A stretch of 64,000 bases of DNA from Adenanthera pavonina (GCA_026686845.1 JAIVEN010000014.1:9038001-9102000); one strand, 5' to 3'. Shown: positions 10,671-23,767, numbered from the stretch's first letter. Numbers and translations: made by a program. Notes: generated from the letters alone by a model not told the origin.

Positions 10671-12414
10671 TTAAGTCCATGATTTATTATATATGGTAAT
10701 ATATATATGAACCAATGTTAATGATCAGCAGGCAGATCATAGTCCAATAAGGGGGCCGAATTTAATTTATGAAAAGTTTATGCGTAACGTGTGTTCTAAT
10801 TTGGATGATTGAGTTTAGTATAGGTGTAGTATGAGTCTTTTGGCCAAAAAAAAAAGTGTAGTATGAGTCTATAGTATATTAGAGATTATAAATAAAAATT
10901 GTTATAACTTGCAAATTTTTATTTAATATTAGAGAAAAATTCAGTCTTAGCTCTCTTCTCTGACTCTTTCTCTTATTTGAACTACTTAATAATGTGGTAA
11001 AAAAAACTAATAATTATATTGTTTGCCTTTTTAATTTATTATATCTTTTATGTTTGTCATTTATTTGACGAAATTGAGACTCCGTATTTGTGTTAGAAAG
11101 TTGTACGTGCATTCTATACCACGTATCTCATGATAACAAACATTTTGCAGCACTACCTTGTCACAGAGTGTTAATTTACTGAAAAAAAGAGTTTAAGAAA
11201 AAAAGGAGCAAACTTTTGTTGTTTGAAGACACGAAGAACAGCGGATACGAATCTCGCATTTCACAGAAATAGAAACAATAGTTCTACCGACCAGAGGATC
11301 AATCGCACTAAATTCATAAAAATTAATATCTAGAGAGAAAATTATATCTATATATCATCTAATCATCTAATTTTGCAAACTTTATACAGAACTTAATATT
11401 TTTTCCATGAAATACATAAAATCTAAATAATAAGTTACACTTCTTATACTACTTAGAAATAGTGCATGTTATTATAGATTTCATATTTATAATGGTAGTT
11501 GGCCCAAAAAAACATAGTTACAATGATATTCTTTTCTGCTAGTTATTGATGACTTTGCATTAGCAAGTGTCCAGTGGTATGGTGTGGTCTAGAGAAATGT
11601 TGTTAGAAACCATGGCCCAGTCCAACTAGAGTCATTAAGTGTTGTTTAGGCCCATTAGGCTAGTGCACAAGTACGTGTCGTTCATGATGTAAGCTAGAAG
11701 CTACACCCTAGACGGGATCAGCTGACCAAGTCAAGTTGTTGAAAATGCAGTCATATGAATAGCATTCAATTTTGGACTCGGATCTTCTTCTGCAGCTCTC
11801 TCTCAATCACAAATGCAGCAAAATCTTGTCCGTTCAATTAATCCAATGGTGCAAAAAAAAAAAGCAGAAAAATAATAAAAAAAGATAAATAAATTCAAGC
11901 CACTCTAATCATCTTTAGGATTTTCCTTCTATGTCTTTGTTAGAATTAAAAAAAAGCTCTAATCTTTTTATGCAGTCCATATACATATATGGAAATTAAG
12001 CATATGTGTGTTTGCTTGTAATTGTGTATTGATGGTGGCCATTTGAGTGTATGACTACTTTGTTTTTAATTTTTTTATAACTTTTTTATTTGGCTTTTGT
12101 GCTTAAGCTTCAATCTCCACTTTTTCGGGAATCATTATACTGTGTTTTCTTTTCAAGCATCAGTTTAATGGAATTAATTGAACAAACACGATTTTGCTGC
12201 ACATTTGATTGAGAGAGACTTGCGGGAGAGGATCCGAGTCGTTCAATTTTCAGCACCATATCTAATTTTCCAAACTTTAGATCCTTAGGAATTTAAATTA
12301 TTTAAAATATTTATAAAAAAAAAAGACCTTAAACTTTATTCACATATGAATCACTGAAAAGAAAAAGAAAAGGTTTTAGCGGCGCTTTTACAAAGCTCGA
12401 TGTGTAATAACCAA
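10671..12414. other. 3' flank of gene C and intergenic DNA
   Basis: The first ~1050 bp match the flank of copy A (see 649-1740). An AATAAA-type signal lies near 10889. The rest, 11730-12414, is AT-rich with no supported gene. Confidence 0.55.
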
Positions 12415-12527
12415 CTCATCAACCAATTGATCAGTTGGTTGAGTCTCAAAGCTGTCTCTTACTTGCTAAGCCACTTGTGGTCATTGCAAAGCAAAGGTTA
12501 CCGGAAGAGGTTTACCCCTTGGATTAA
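12415..12527 (+). pseudogene. CYP79 copy D, C-terminal shard
   Basis: In one open frame this reads the last ~36 codons of CYP79 (LVES, LLLAKPLV, EEVY and LD followed by TAA at 12525-12527). It has a one-codon insertion near its start and an AKQ replacement of the usual ANP. All upstream exons are missing. The 3' flank that follows is also found after copy G. Confidence 0.85.
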
Positions 12528-13740
12528 TATGTCAAAGATTTTTTGGCTATATATAGTAATCAATATATTAATGATTAGGAGAATAATCCAATGATTAAAT
12601 ATTTATGTGCAAAGTATATGGAGAAATGTTGTTGAATTTGAATGATTATAGTTTAGTACAATTGAGAAATTTAGGAGAATAAGCGTAAGGAATTGAGTAT
12701 ATGCATCTCTGTATATATATGTCTGGCTCATTCAGATAAGAAGAAGAGGGAAGGAGGGAGGAGCTAGGGAGGAGAGAGAGGGCATTGAGTGACTCAATTA
12801 GAGTGTTTTATTTATTTTTTATGTGTTATATTATGTTCTATGTCAGTTTCGAGTAGAGACAGGCTTTGAGGGTTTTTTTTTTTAGGAGTATAAACAGGCT
12901 TCATGGTTCATATATATATATATATATATATATCAGCTTTCGGTGCCTTTTGGACCTAGTGTCTATTGTCTTTTGTCCTTCAGTAATAGCGGATGCATTT
13001 GGCTTAAATCTTTTCGAACAGAAACAGCAAAGCGCAATATAAACGATTTAAAACAATGATTATCATTATTTTAGCGTTAAAACACATAGGAAAATGAAAA
13101 GGCGAAAGATGATATTAAAAAGTTTTAAAATAAGAAGAAACTTCGAGAATGAAAGAGTTGCTTGGATCGATATCTTAAAGGATTCTGGTAACAAAAAATA
13201 TTATCTTAGAGGATTTACTTAGATATCATATCTAAGATAGATTGATGAACTTTAAATATAAGGAACGAATTGTGTGAGCCGACCTTGAAGAAAACGTGTA
13301 AAATTCAAACCGTAGGTGTGTCTCGTGGTGAATTGCATGCTCCCAAAAAATATATCACGTCTCTTCTCCAATGTTTAAGGATGTTGAGGACAAAATTTAA
13401 TTCATCTTTTGTCAAAACAGTTGTCCCCGGTTTTTTTTTTAACCAATATCAAAGCATTTTTCTCAATCTCATTCGTATAAGCTTGTAAATTGATACACTT
13501 TTTTTTAATAAAAAAAGTACAATTTTACAACTTAAGTTGGTGTAAGAATGGTATATATATGCTTTTATCTTTTAAACAAGTAGCTATAATTGGGATTAGA
13601 TTATCAATTTTTGTGTATAAAACAAACCTAGTTAAAAATGGTCTACTTATTGTCCTTATCCTGAGTGATTAGTGATCCACACAAAAAATGTATGATTTAT
13701 AACAAAAAAAAAAGTTTAGATACTTAATCTGATGTTGGGA
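12528..13740 (+). repeat. Segmental duplication: flank of copy D matches flank of copy G
   Basis: Many ordered blocks are shared with 57018-59146, among them 'agtatatggagaaatgttg', 'tttaggagaataagcgt', 'atatgtctgg', 'cattcagata', the 'gaattgcat..ctcccaaaa' block and 'cttagatactta'. It is therefore one duplicated unit of about 1.2 kb following the CYP79 tail. Copy G's version is longer because of a LINE fragment and other inserts. Confidence 0.8.
12911..12933. repeat. (AT)n microsatellite
   Basis: About eleven AT units inside the duplicated flank of copy D. Confidence 0.85.
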
Positions 13741-13767
13741 GGGGGGTGTGGCAGGGGGCTATATAAG

Positions 13768-14128
13768 GTCCTGTTTGGTTGGGATTTTTTTGAAGGGAGG
13801 GGAGGAAATCCCCTCCCCTTGTTTGGTTCATAAATTTGGAGGGGATTGGAGATGATTTAATTCCCCCCAATCCCCTCCCCCATCCCTTTATTGATCCCCC
13901 CAATTTGGGATTTTTTGGAGGGGATTGAGTAATAAAATTCAATCCCCTCCAGTCCCTTCTTGAACCAAACAAGATTTCATTAAAATCCCTCCAATCCCCT
14001 CCCCTAGAATTCCATCAAACAAAGGAATTTTAAAATCTCTCCAATCCTCTCTCCTTCAATCCCCTTCATTAAAATCCCTCAAATCTCCTCCCCTTCAATC
14101 CCCTCAGTTGAACCAAACACACTTTAAG
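13768..14128. mobile_element. MITE-like element, GGGGATTGGAG-rich, with GTTTGGTT ends
   Basis: It begins 'gtcctgtttggttg' and ends 'ttgaaccaaacacac'. The inside is a patchwork of 'aatcccctcc'-type pyrimidine blocks with inverted purine versions, so it could fold into multiple hairpins. The regular block structure explains the open minus-strand frame seen here, which should not be read as a gene. The family (hAT, PIF or other) is not determined. Confidence 0.6.
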
Positions 14129-15243
14129 CAACTACACATTTAACAGGAGTCAACATCAAAACTGATGGAGCCAAAGTTGTTAAAAATTAATTTATATATG
14201 TTGTTAATGTAACTTTTTAAATATTTATCATAATTAAATTTTTAAAAATAATTTTATAATTTTAAATAAGATCCTTAGATGATAAATTATGTATAATTAT
14301 ATAATATTTGAAAATTAATTAAAATATGCAAAGTTACACTATATATCTAAAATATTAATTTTAAGTAAAAATTATAAAGCAAATGTAGAAAATTTATATT
14401 TTCAATACATTTAAATTTGTCATTGTAAATTGATGATTGGAACAAAACTTTGGATGGTAGCCAAAAAAAAAAAATTAGGACACATTATCAAATTTTATAA
14501 AAATAAATCAATACAAATAGTTTAAAAATTATATGTTTGACATACTATTAATTAATATTATATGCAAATCAGAAAATAAAAAATAGTGGTCATTAATGGA
14601 ATAAAGAAAAATAAAATGGAATGGAATAAAACATAACATAATGTTCCATTATTTAAGAGTTTTATGATAGAAAGGAATAATCCCATTTAGCCATTATTTA
14701 GGATTATTATCAAATAGAAGGAAATGAATGAATTATCACATTTTCTTTCTAATATTATTCTTATAAGTTAATTTAGATAAAAAAAATGTGAAATTACTTT
14801 GAGCAAAGAAGGACATGATGTTCTTCAAAAAATTCAAACAATTTTTCCCAAAAAAAGTAACATGTATATAATGTAAAAATAGTACACAGCTGATTCATAT
14901 CAACAAGGATATTATAGAGATTAAACTACGATACAAATATATTTCAGTAAAAAAAAATATGATGCATATATATATCACAAAAATTATTTTATCTATATAT
15001 ATATAATAATTTTTCCAGAATACTACATCTCAAACTTGAAACCTCTTTATTTGATTAAAATGATTACATTAGGAAGCTACGGAAGATGACATATATATAA
15101 TTATTTACCAATATATATATAATGTTCCATAATTTATATAATTTAATGACTTTGAATTAAAAGTTTTGGTTGGGTATGCAATATAAAAGTAGAAGCAAAA
15201 GATTAAATTATATGTATATAAATATAAGAGATGTATAATAATG
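14129..15243. other. Intergenic, AT-rich
   Basis: No supported gene. Several short (AT)n runs. The region ends at the target duplication of the outer retrotransposon. Confidence 0.5.
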
Positions 15244-15248
15244 TGTTT

Positions 15249-17958
15249 TGTAATGATCCTAAATATTAATCCTAAAATGATTACTAATAATTAGTATAAG
15301 ACTAGAGGGAGCCAGGACCGGAGAAAGGCTCAAAATTGCGATAAGAGAAGAAAACAGGACAAAATGTCGTGGTGTTGCGGTGAGGATTAATAGCAACGCC
15401 GCGGCTGTCAAGAGATAGAAGGCGTTAGCACTGCGGCGAACTTACGTGGTGTTGCAACGAGTGATACTAAATCGGTTTAAATCAGAAGTCGAACCAATCA
15501 CCAGGAAAAAAGAAAAATAGAGGGAGGACGAACTGCTCTACTAGGGTTTGGTATTTGGGAGTGAGAAGACATGATTTTGAGACTTAGGAAGCTTGATTCT
15601 TATTGGTAAGTTGATCCTCAACCCCCTTCTTCATTTTTCTTAAAATTTATTTGGTGATTTTCATGATTTGGGCTCAGGTTTTGATTTGGGTTGAATTCCA
15701 CCGATTAATTTGTGTTTAAATGCATTCTAGAGGTGCTGTTGGATGTTTCTATGAACTGAGTGTTGGTTTTATGATGTTTAAGTGGTATATCTCCCAAACC
15801 ATAACCCTTAAACCTTGATATAATTGGGAATCTAAGGATGTATGAGTATGATGTTGATTCTAATTGTTGTTTAGGGGGGTTTTGATGCTTGGGCTTGCTT
15901 GAGGAAGCTTTGTCTTCTCTTCAATCTAAGTTTGAGTTGGTAAATGTGTATGCCAAGGTTGAGGAGTTGTGATAGTAATGGAAAACGATTGTTACATAAA
16001 TTGTTTGTTGACTCAATTATGATCTCTTGCCTTTGGCTTGTGTTTGGGAAGGCATTGGATTGTTTGGGATTACTCCATTGGCCTACCGAGGTGTCGAGTG
16101 GGTTGGACAGTTGAGGTAACTAGGGTTTTCTTTATGTGTTTATGATATATGTTTAGCCATTTTCATATCATGATATGCACGCTTTATATATATGTTTTAC
16201 CTTTCCATATTATGATATGTCTTACAGCTCAGTTATGCTTGATCATATTCATATCATGATATGCAGCTACACGGCTAGTAAGTTATCTATCCCTATCTTG
16301 TTGTATGATAAAAATGCAATATGATGTTAGTGATTATGATATATGTAAACTGTGATGGTTATGCACCCACGACGTGTTGTATACATTCATATGGCATGCT
16401 AATACATTTAAAAGTGATATATGATAACATGTTAGCATGTGTTGGGCATTATCATGTTATATATATTGTTAAGACATATGGTGTGGGGGACAATACTCTA
16501 TATACCATATGGTATGCCAATTTGCTAAATAGCATATGAGGCCTTGAATTCAGGCGGTGTGGCTTATATATACTCTAGTCACTAAATAGTTATCTTATGG
16601 CCGGGAGACTCAGGTGGCTGTGAATTAAGGTGCACCTTATCTAAATAGCCATAAATTCTGGTGGTTCAGGGGAAGGAGAGTCATGGTCCAACCTTTGCTG
16701 CAATGGCCTATAGCTGAGTCATGACCATTGGGAGGAGAGTTGGGTAGTAACCTCGGATGCGGCCATCATAGGTCATTGGAAGGGAGCCATTGGTTAAGGT
16801 TATCTTGTTGTGGTAACTAACTCATGGTTCTAGCTGTGTATTGATAGGATTAGAGTCTGCATATCATGTATACTACATTGGCAATGAATTATATCAGTTA
16901 TTAGTATGAAAGTATGATTATGTATATGTATGTGTTTGCCCCTTATTACTAGGACATATGTCTCACCCCATGGCTAACAATTCCAGGTGAGGGATCTAGC
17001 TCTAGCAAGGACAAGGATGGTTTGGGGAAAGAGGATTGAGAGTGCACTTATGGGTGCTGGGGACTGTGTTCCCCATGTCTTTGTTGTTCCTCTAATTCTA
17101 ATAAAGTGCTACTATTGTGAATGTATGATATTATGTGTCTAGGTGTATCTATATCCTGGGGCATGACTGGTGTCTGAACCCCTTTTTATACTCTATTGAT
17201 TATGTGTATGGTCGTGGTATGTTGACTGGTCTATGGTAATGTTGATGGATTGATGAATTACAGTTATGTGTTAGGAGTAATGTGTGATGTTCAAATCTGG
17301 ATGTTAAGGTTATCTCAGACTTGGAATTGGTAGCTCTGAGTCCATCTGGTCATTTATGTTCTGCTTGTACATTTGGCATGGTTCTGAGTTTGTGTAGTGT
17401 GAAATGGGGCCCATGGCCCATTTGGTGAATTTAGGGTTCAAGAGGGTCAAACCTCAGAGGAATGATTTTTCAGAGGTGAAATCTCCTTAGATGGGTTAGT
17501 TGTGCCAAGACCCATGTGAATGCTCCTCGAGTGCTAATTTGCCTCTGGTGGCATTTGAAGGTAGTTAGTTGTGAGTTTTGGCCAAATAGTGACCTAATTG
17601 GTGATAGATGTCCAAAATCTCCATACGGAGATGGATTTAAGTAAAATGATGTCCATAGTTAGATTAGGTCGAGATTGAGTTGTAGCAGTTGTAATAAGGT
17701 CAATCAGTGGTTGGAGCATGAAGTTATACAAGTCGGAAGTTTGATCAGAAAATCAGACATTTGTTGATATTGTCCTAGCAGAAGGTGCCGCGGTGCCAGA
17801 AGCTTGGCTGTAATACCAAACGCTACTGCCTTACTGAGGCCACAGTGATATTATAGCTCGTCGTGGTTCTGTACGGCTCAGTGCCATTTTACATTTTTTT
17901 TTTGTGTCTTTTGATGCTGTAAGAGTTGTTTTGGGTATTTCAGGAGTAGGGTGTTATA
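15249..17958 (+). repeat. 5' LTR of outer Tekay-type element
   Basis: It aligns along its length with 34831-37529. Shared landmarks are the TGTAATGA start, 'ctactagggtttgg' (tattag in the other), the ATATCATGATATG palindromes near 16165 and 16255, 'tgtctcacccca', 'gtgctactattgtgaatg' and the terminal 'gtagggtgttat'. The end reads TATA where CA is expected, a sign of decay. Confidence 0.88.
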
Positions 17959-17961
17959 TTT

Positions 17962-17974
17962 TAGTATCAGAGCC
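17962..17974 (+). other. Primer binding site (tRNA-iMet type, one mismatch)
   Basis: TAGTATCAGAGCC lies directly after the left LTR. The usual plant initiator-Met primer site is TGGTATCAGAGC, so one G to A change is present. Confidence 0.8.
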
Positions 17975-18102
17975 TAGTTTGGGCCGTTGCTTTTCTTCAT
18001 GTATGTCTAAGTTGACACTTTACTTGGATTGTGTCTTATACTCTCACCTCTCCTTAGTTCCTTACTAGACTGACATCTTGATATCTGAATTGTGTTGCTA
18101 CT

Positions 18103-18980
18103 ATGTATAGGTTACTCATGGCTCAACATGGTAGGCCTAACAACAATGAACTCCTGAGGGAGATGTATGCAATGATCACTAGGTTGAGTGACCGTGTTGG
18201 TAGTCAAAAGGACACAATAACTAGGATGCAGGAAACAATGAATAACAGGAATATGTGGAAGTTAAGTAGGAGCCTCAAAGGGATGTTAAGATGTATGTTG
18301 ACCTAAATGCTATAAGGGAAGAGGGTTCAGGAAATCAGAATTAAGCCCCACGGAGGGAACGGGACATATTTGAACAGTTAAAAGATTTCAAAAAGTTTGA
18401 CCTTTCTACTTTTGATGGAAAGATAAACCCTATTATTGCCAAAGAGTGGATTGAACAACTAGAGACCATTTTTTAAGTGATGGATTTTAGCTTTGAGCAA
18501 AAGATTCATTTAGCTACCTTCAAGCTAGAAAAGAAGGCAAAACAATGGTGGATAAGTGTGAAGCCTGAATTGGAAGCTTTAGGAAATAGGTTGACTTGGG
18601 ACTACTTTAAGGAAAGGTTCTTTGCTCATTATTTTCCTCCCGCACTGATGATGCAGAAAGAAGCAGAGTTCTTGGCCTTTCAACAAAGAAACCTATTGGA
18701 AGATAATTATATTAATAAGTTTCTTGACTTGGCCAAATACTCCAATTATTTGAAAAGTCATCCAGATGACAGGTGGAAAGCACAGTGTCTATTAAAAGGA
18801 TAGGCTTGAGTTAAAAAAATGGTTATCTGTTATGGACTTCACATCATTTGAAGACTTTTGTTCCAAGATGAGAGTAGTAGCAAGGAGAATGAGGGAGTTT
18901 GATGAAGCGAGAAGGAACTCCATGGTTAGGGTCTTTTCTCATTTGGGCCTTATTGGTGGAATAAGCAAGAGACAAAAACT
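18103..18980 (+). pseudogene. Gag remnant of outer Tekay-type element, first part
   Basis: Three frame pieces (18103-18306, 18477-18803, 18832-18980) together give a gypsy gag. A matrix-like start is followed by the Retrotrans_gag core with the 'AKQWW' block, 'LTWDYFKERFFAHYFP' and 'QQRNLLEDNYINKFLDLAKYS'. Stops and frameshifts separate the pieces. Gag is cut at 18980 by the Athila insertion and resumes at 31099 with a Ser-rich linker and a zinc knuckle. Confidence 0.85.
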
Positions 18981-20319
18981 TGATCGAGATCCTGCAAGTG
19001 TACAGGGTCGATCGCAGTAATAAAAATATCTCCAGAGTATTCCAGAGGTCGAACCCAAGAGAGGTTGTGATTTACTCAATTAGATAATTTTAGTCAAAAC
19101 AACCAATTTATGAAAGTTAATCAAATATTAAACTAAAAGAAATTAACAATAAAAGCAACTAATTTGGTTTGATTCAATCACTGAGAATGTTAGGGAATTG
19201 GGTTTCATCTTCCTGGGACAACTAAAGTTACTCTTAACTTGACTCCTTATAATTATAGTGACAGTTATTTCTAAATTATCCTATTTACCTTTCAGTCAAA
19301 TAGTCTGTATTTAATTAGGTTTTAATTCACTCTCGTGCAACTAAAATGCCTAATTAAATCTTGAAGTTATAACTAAAATCACCATAAACACCTAATTCTA
19401 TCCCTAGAATTATTGTTTATGTCTATCTCTTTAGGTTTAGGCTCACTCTTCACCTTTCAGTCTATCAAGTTTACCCACAGAATGAATTTTATGGTGGCCA
19501 ATCACAAAATCCTCAACAAAGCACAAAAGAGATAGATATAATCAAACATACATATATTGGAAAAATTCAATCATAGACAAGAGTCAAAATCTAGAGTAAA
19601 CTCTAATTAATCCCAATTAAACTACATCCATATCCCTAACTGAAAAGATTAGCTACGCATAAACATGGTTCTTAAATTTAACATGAGAATAATCTCCCAA
19701 ATCATCTGAACAAAATCTAAAGAAAGAAAACTAGTGGAAGAATAGAAAGATTCAGCCTCACTACGCCTTCAATCCTCTCAGAATTTCCTTCCGAATGCTC
19801 TTCTTTAGCTCCAGAGAATTTGAAATTAATCTTCTAGGGCTTTGAATCGTCCTCCTCCCCCTCTCCCTTCAAATATATATATATATATATCTCGTAAGAG
19901 GCTCACGGACCAATTACTTAAATTGCATTTAACTCTTTCACCCGGCGCCGTATGATGTCAATTTTTATTCAACCGGCGCCGGGTGAACAACCTCACATCC
20001 TTCCTCCGTGTTCCACCCGGCGCCGGGTGGATCAATACTGAGGTTGACCCGGCGCCGGGTCAACTCGTAATTCTGAGCCTCTGACGCCTCCTCACCCGGC
20101 CGCGGGTGAGAAAAATAAATGAGAACCGGATGAATTTTTCTTGGTGTCTTCTTGTCTCCTTTTTCACTCTAAAATCCTCATTTATCCTTCAAATTTTCCT
20201 GAAATGCAATTATATCTCAATTTAAATAGAATCATGCAAATTTAATATCAAAACTTAACATTTTTCAAGCAAAATGATATCAAATATGGGTATTTTATAG
20301 GTATAAAATAGACATATCA
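18981..20319 (-). repeat. 3' LTR of Athila element
   Basis: 1339 bp, beginning TGATCGAG and ending GACATATCA on the + strand. It holds an (AT)n run near 19870-19890 and a cluster of CCGGCGCCGGGT palindromes near 19940-20105. It is virtually identical to 29768-31098. Confidence 0.93.
19941..20105. repeat. GC-rich palindrome cluster (CCCGGCGCCGGG) in Athila LTR
   Basis: Five sites lie in 165 bp: cacccggcgccg (half), aaccggcgccgggtg, cacccggcgccgggtg, gacccggcgccgggtc and a variant cacccggccgcgggtg. They stand out sharply in DNA that is otherwise more than 60 percent A+T. The same cluster is present in the other LTR at about 30717-30890. Confidence 0.9.
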
Positions 20320-20335
20320 AATCCCCCCACACTTA
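20320..20335 (-). other. Polypurine tract next to Athila 3' LTR
   Basis: On the minus strand TAAGTGTGGGGGG plus att directly precedes the LTR start. This is the expected site of plus-strand DNA priming. Confidence 0.8.
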
Positions 20336-20753
20336 AACTTTTGCTTGTCCTCAAGCAAACACTAAGCATAAGATAAAATTCACATTCACCTATTTCCAAA
20401 TTTTAAGAACAATCTACTACCTATCTAGTCAAAGAGTACAATGTATAAATGAAATACTAAGCTCAATATCCAGCCAATAAGTTCTTACTCATATTCACTA
20501 ACCCAATGGTGTGTGTGTGCTGACCAACCTATAATTAGTGTCAATAACCAGCCAAACAAGTGGATTGAAAATTACGATACTTAGTTAGGAACTTGCAACA
20601 TCTCAATTTAAAATCATACAAGTATCAATTTAAGAACAAGAGATCTTCAGGTTTCATTTCATGCTCTAATGCATTTTCTAATATTATTTTTCCCCGCACA
20701 TTTTGTGCTTCAATTTTATCTGGGGATCATGCTTTTCTTTGGCCGTCATGCGC

Positions 20754-20909
20754 CCTTTTGACGCGAAGGTCTCGCATTTGTGATGTGTACCCCCGGTTAC
20801 TCAAGCTAACATCACTTTGGCACAAAGATGCCTTTGGCTCACTCATAGCTCACTTTGCACCTTTTGACGCGAAGGTCTCGCATTTGTGATGTGTACCCCC
20901 GGTTACTCA
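20754..20909. repeat. Two 50-bp direct repeats, period 106 bp
   Basis: Copies at 20754-20803 and 20860-20909 share 'ttttgacgcgaaggtctcg' and 'tgatgtgtacccccggtta' with no visible mismatch. This indicates a recent internal duplication in the Athila 3' region. Confidence 0.9.
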
Positions 20910-21306
20910 GCACAGGTCGAACCAGTGGAGTGGAAATTTTTTTTTTTTTTAATCAGCTTCCTGAGTCATGTCTCACAAATGATAATACTCATAATTCTAA
21001 TTGAAACTAAGCAAGTTCAAAAATAAATATATAATTCACTATCTTACTAATTTGACTACTTATCTTCACTTCTCATAAGTTGGTTATTGTGCTCAATTTT
21101 TGGGTTTCATGATTCCTTTCTTATCATAATTGGCTGTCTATCTCACTTAGTTAATAATGAAATTTAAACTCACGACTTTCAAGATAGCAAATGTACTTAA
21201 ATAGCAGGAAATAGATGACTGTCAAATCAACATTAGGAATGAATGCAAAGAATAAATTAGAAAAAATTTTCTTAGTCACCTATTTTTTTTTTTCTAATTT
21301 ATGCTT

Positions 21307-21319
21307 CCCCCCACACTTA
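21307..21319 (-). other. Second copy of the Athila polypurine 13-mer
   Basis: TAAGTGTGGGGGG on the minus strand is identical to the one next to the 3' LTR. It lies 276 bp downstream of the second ORF. Confidence 0.75.
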
Positions 21320-21594
21320 GCACGAACACTGTCCTCAGTGTTAAAAGAAATTGATAGATAAGATAAGTGAAAAGAAAACTAATACTTCCCTGTCGTATGC
21401 TGGTGGTGGTTCAATTTTCTCTAAGTGTTCTGCAACTGCATCTCAGGTACTATTCTGGTCATACAAAATCTCAGAGGGAAGGGGTGAAGTAGATCAAAAG
21501 ACAATCAAAAGAAAGAAAAAAAAATCTACTTAATTAAAAAAAATTGAAAAAGACAGGGAAAAACTCTATGACAAAGAAAACTAAATGATCGAAA

Positions 21595-22800
21595 TCATGA
21601 TGGTGGAGACTGTCTAGCCTGGATCAGCTGATGTAGCAGCGCCTCAGTACGCTGCCGATGCTCCTCATCCCTCCTATCATGTTCAGCTTGTTCTCGTCTC
21701 ATTTCCTCAATTGTTTTCTCCATACGGGTGATCTTCTTGAAAAGGCGCTTTAGCAGGCTGCGCTTGGATCGTGGTTGTTGAACCGGAACAGCTGGTTGTG
21801 ATGATTCGGGTTCCTCTGCTGGTTGTTCTGGAGCAGCCTCAGCCTCAGCCTCAGCCATATCTTGTGCTTCGGGCACTGGTGGTGGTGGTCCTTCACCTTT
21901 TCTTCTCTAAATCGCATCCACTTTTATATATCCCAGGGAGCCAAGGGTCTTCTCAGATAAGACATCGTTATCAGTTGGCGTTCGGGCTACCTCCCCACTC
22001 ACATCAACTCCCACAGCCTCCATCAAAACATTAATCAGAACAGGGAATAAGAAAGCTGTCTTTTTGCGTTTGGCTAGGACGACTTCTCTGATAGAGCGGA
22101 TGATGATATGTGCCAGTGGTACCCCTGGGATATTACCCATACCGTGTGTCATCTTGTGGAGGAAGTACAAGTCGGTGAATCGTACTTCATTCAGACTGCT
22201 TGCGCGCGGTATGATATTGAAGCTCATGAGATATACCAGTAGTCTGTGAGGAATGGCCAGAGACTTTGCAAGAAAGGCTTGCCTTTGAGTACCCCTGGTG
22301 GAAGCCCATTGGATCTGAAGATCGTTCATGGCGTGGAGAATATTCCAAGTGGGATCCGAAGAAATCCAATCTCCAGTAGAGTTGAAAATAGGACCCTGTT
22401 GAGGAAGTCCTAAGATCTGAGATAGCCGCTCAGGTGTGATGATGACTGGAGTTCCCTTGACTGATGAAACAATATTCTGTTCAGTTTTCGAGTCCTTCTG
22501 TTCAATGTTGGCATAAAATTGTTTAACCAAGTCAGGATAGTGAGGTCCATATAATATGAGAATACCGCTCCATCCAAGTCGTTGATAGAATTGACTCAGA
22601 TGAAATTGATCTTCAATTGCTGGATGGATAGTCTTCTCATAAATGAATGGGTTGTCCTTTCTTGCATTGTACCAAGCTTCATTATCGGCACTTGTAAATC
22701 TGTGTGAGTCAGGTAGAGGTGGAGCAGCTGCTGAATGAGATGAACTGGTGCTTGCCATATGTGTGTCTGGAAAACAAAGAGAAAGCTCTCTTACGTGCAA
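21595..22800 (-). pseudogene. Athila second ORF (env position), interrupted by one amber codon
   Basis: A 297-codon frame (22800-21907) ends at TAG (21907-21909). The same frame then continues open for about 104 codons to 21595. The first part contains the motifs WYNARKDNPFIYEK, LGWSGILILYGPHYPDLVKQFYANI (shown here only in part), VSSVKGTPV and ILGLPQQGP, and matches the plant 'putative transposon protein' domain found at this position in Athila-group elements. The second part is Pro/Glu-rich, then a basic patch, then a charged coiled-coil-like helix (RMEKTIEEMRREQAEHDRR). Its function is unknown; it replaces env by position only. I see no signal peptide or clear transmembrane segment. Confidence 0.8.
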
Positions 22801-23767
22801 TTCTCATCAAGAAAGTAATCAGAAATTAGGCACATGCAGTATCTAGCGGTGGTGTAACTGCATAACTAATGGTAGAATAAAATTTATAATCAACAGCTAC
22901 CCAGTATATCTAATAATATAATAGACATAACAAAACAAAAGGGGTGGTCCCCACCAGCATGCATGAAAATATGCAAATCAGTCCCATCTAGGGGGTCCAC
23001 ACTAGAGTTGAAAGCAGTCAAATTAGTAACATGCAAATGTCATTTATCTGTACTCAAGTTTAAGAGGACCCAGAGGACACGCAAATCAAAAGACACACAA
23101 TAGAATTGTTCACCTCAGCAAGGAATAGGGACTAGGAGTGTAAACATGCACAAATAGAATGCAGCCGCCATACGAAAGGTACATCAGAAACAACATATCC
23201 ATTATTACGTCTCAAGGATGAGAGGTTTCTAATGCATTGCAGTATGTAAATAAAGAAAAACCACAAAGGCATATCATCGCGATTCTCAGAATGTCCGGGG
23301 ACACTATTTCAGCCATTTGCTATTTCTAATCAATCAGCCCATAAAATTATTCAATATAAAGCACAAATCAAATGGGTTTGAAGTTGCTTAGATAATATCC
23401 CGTGTCAGCAATGGTGGCAACAATGGAAGAAACAAAGGGTAATAAACATACCTTGAGGCAAAAATCAAACTCTGAGTAAATAAATCACTAAACCCCAGAC
23501 CACAGAACGATGAAAAACTGAGAACCCACGCGTTGAAGCTAAGGATTTGTTATATCCACGGTTCAGAAAGCGTAAAGACCAAAATCAATCGGTGGATCTT
23601 GAAGAGGATGGGATTTAAACGGTGGAAATGAGGAGAGATGGTTGAGAAATGATGAGAAAGTGGCCAAAAGCTTGACTTTGGGTGGTGGAGAGGAACTGCC
23701 GGCGAGAAGGGAAGAGAAACGGCCAAAAATGTGCGAGGAAGAAGACACCTCCTCTGTTTAAACGTGA

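Larger units (their letters stand above)
20336..21594. other. Athila 3' non-coding region
   Basis: It lies between the second ORF and the 3' LTR and has no supported coding sequence. It contains two copies of a 50-bp direct repeat and a further polypurine 13-mer, both listed separately. Confidence 0.6.

Noticed and set aside
13724..13972. 82-codon open frame on the minus strand in Gly/Pro-rich code
   Set aside because: It is produced by the GGGGATTGGAG-type blocks of the MITE-like element at 13768-14128 and has no protein family character.
21771..22034. 87-codon + strand frame opposite the Athila second ORF
   Set aside because: Antisense shadow of the Pro/Glu-rich and coiled-coil part of the minus-strand ORF.
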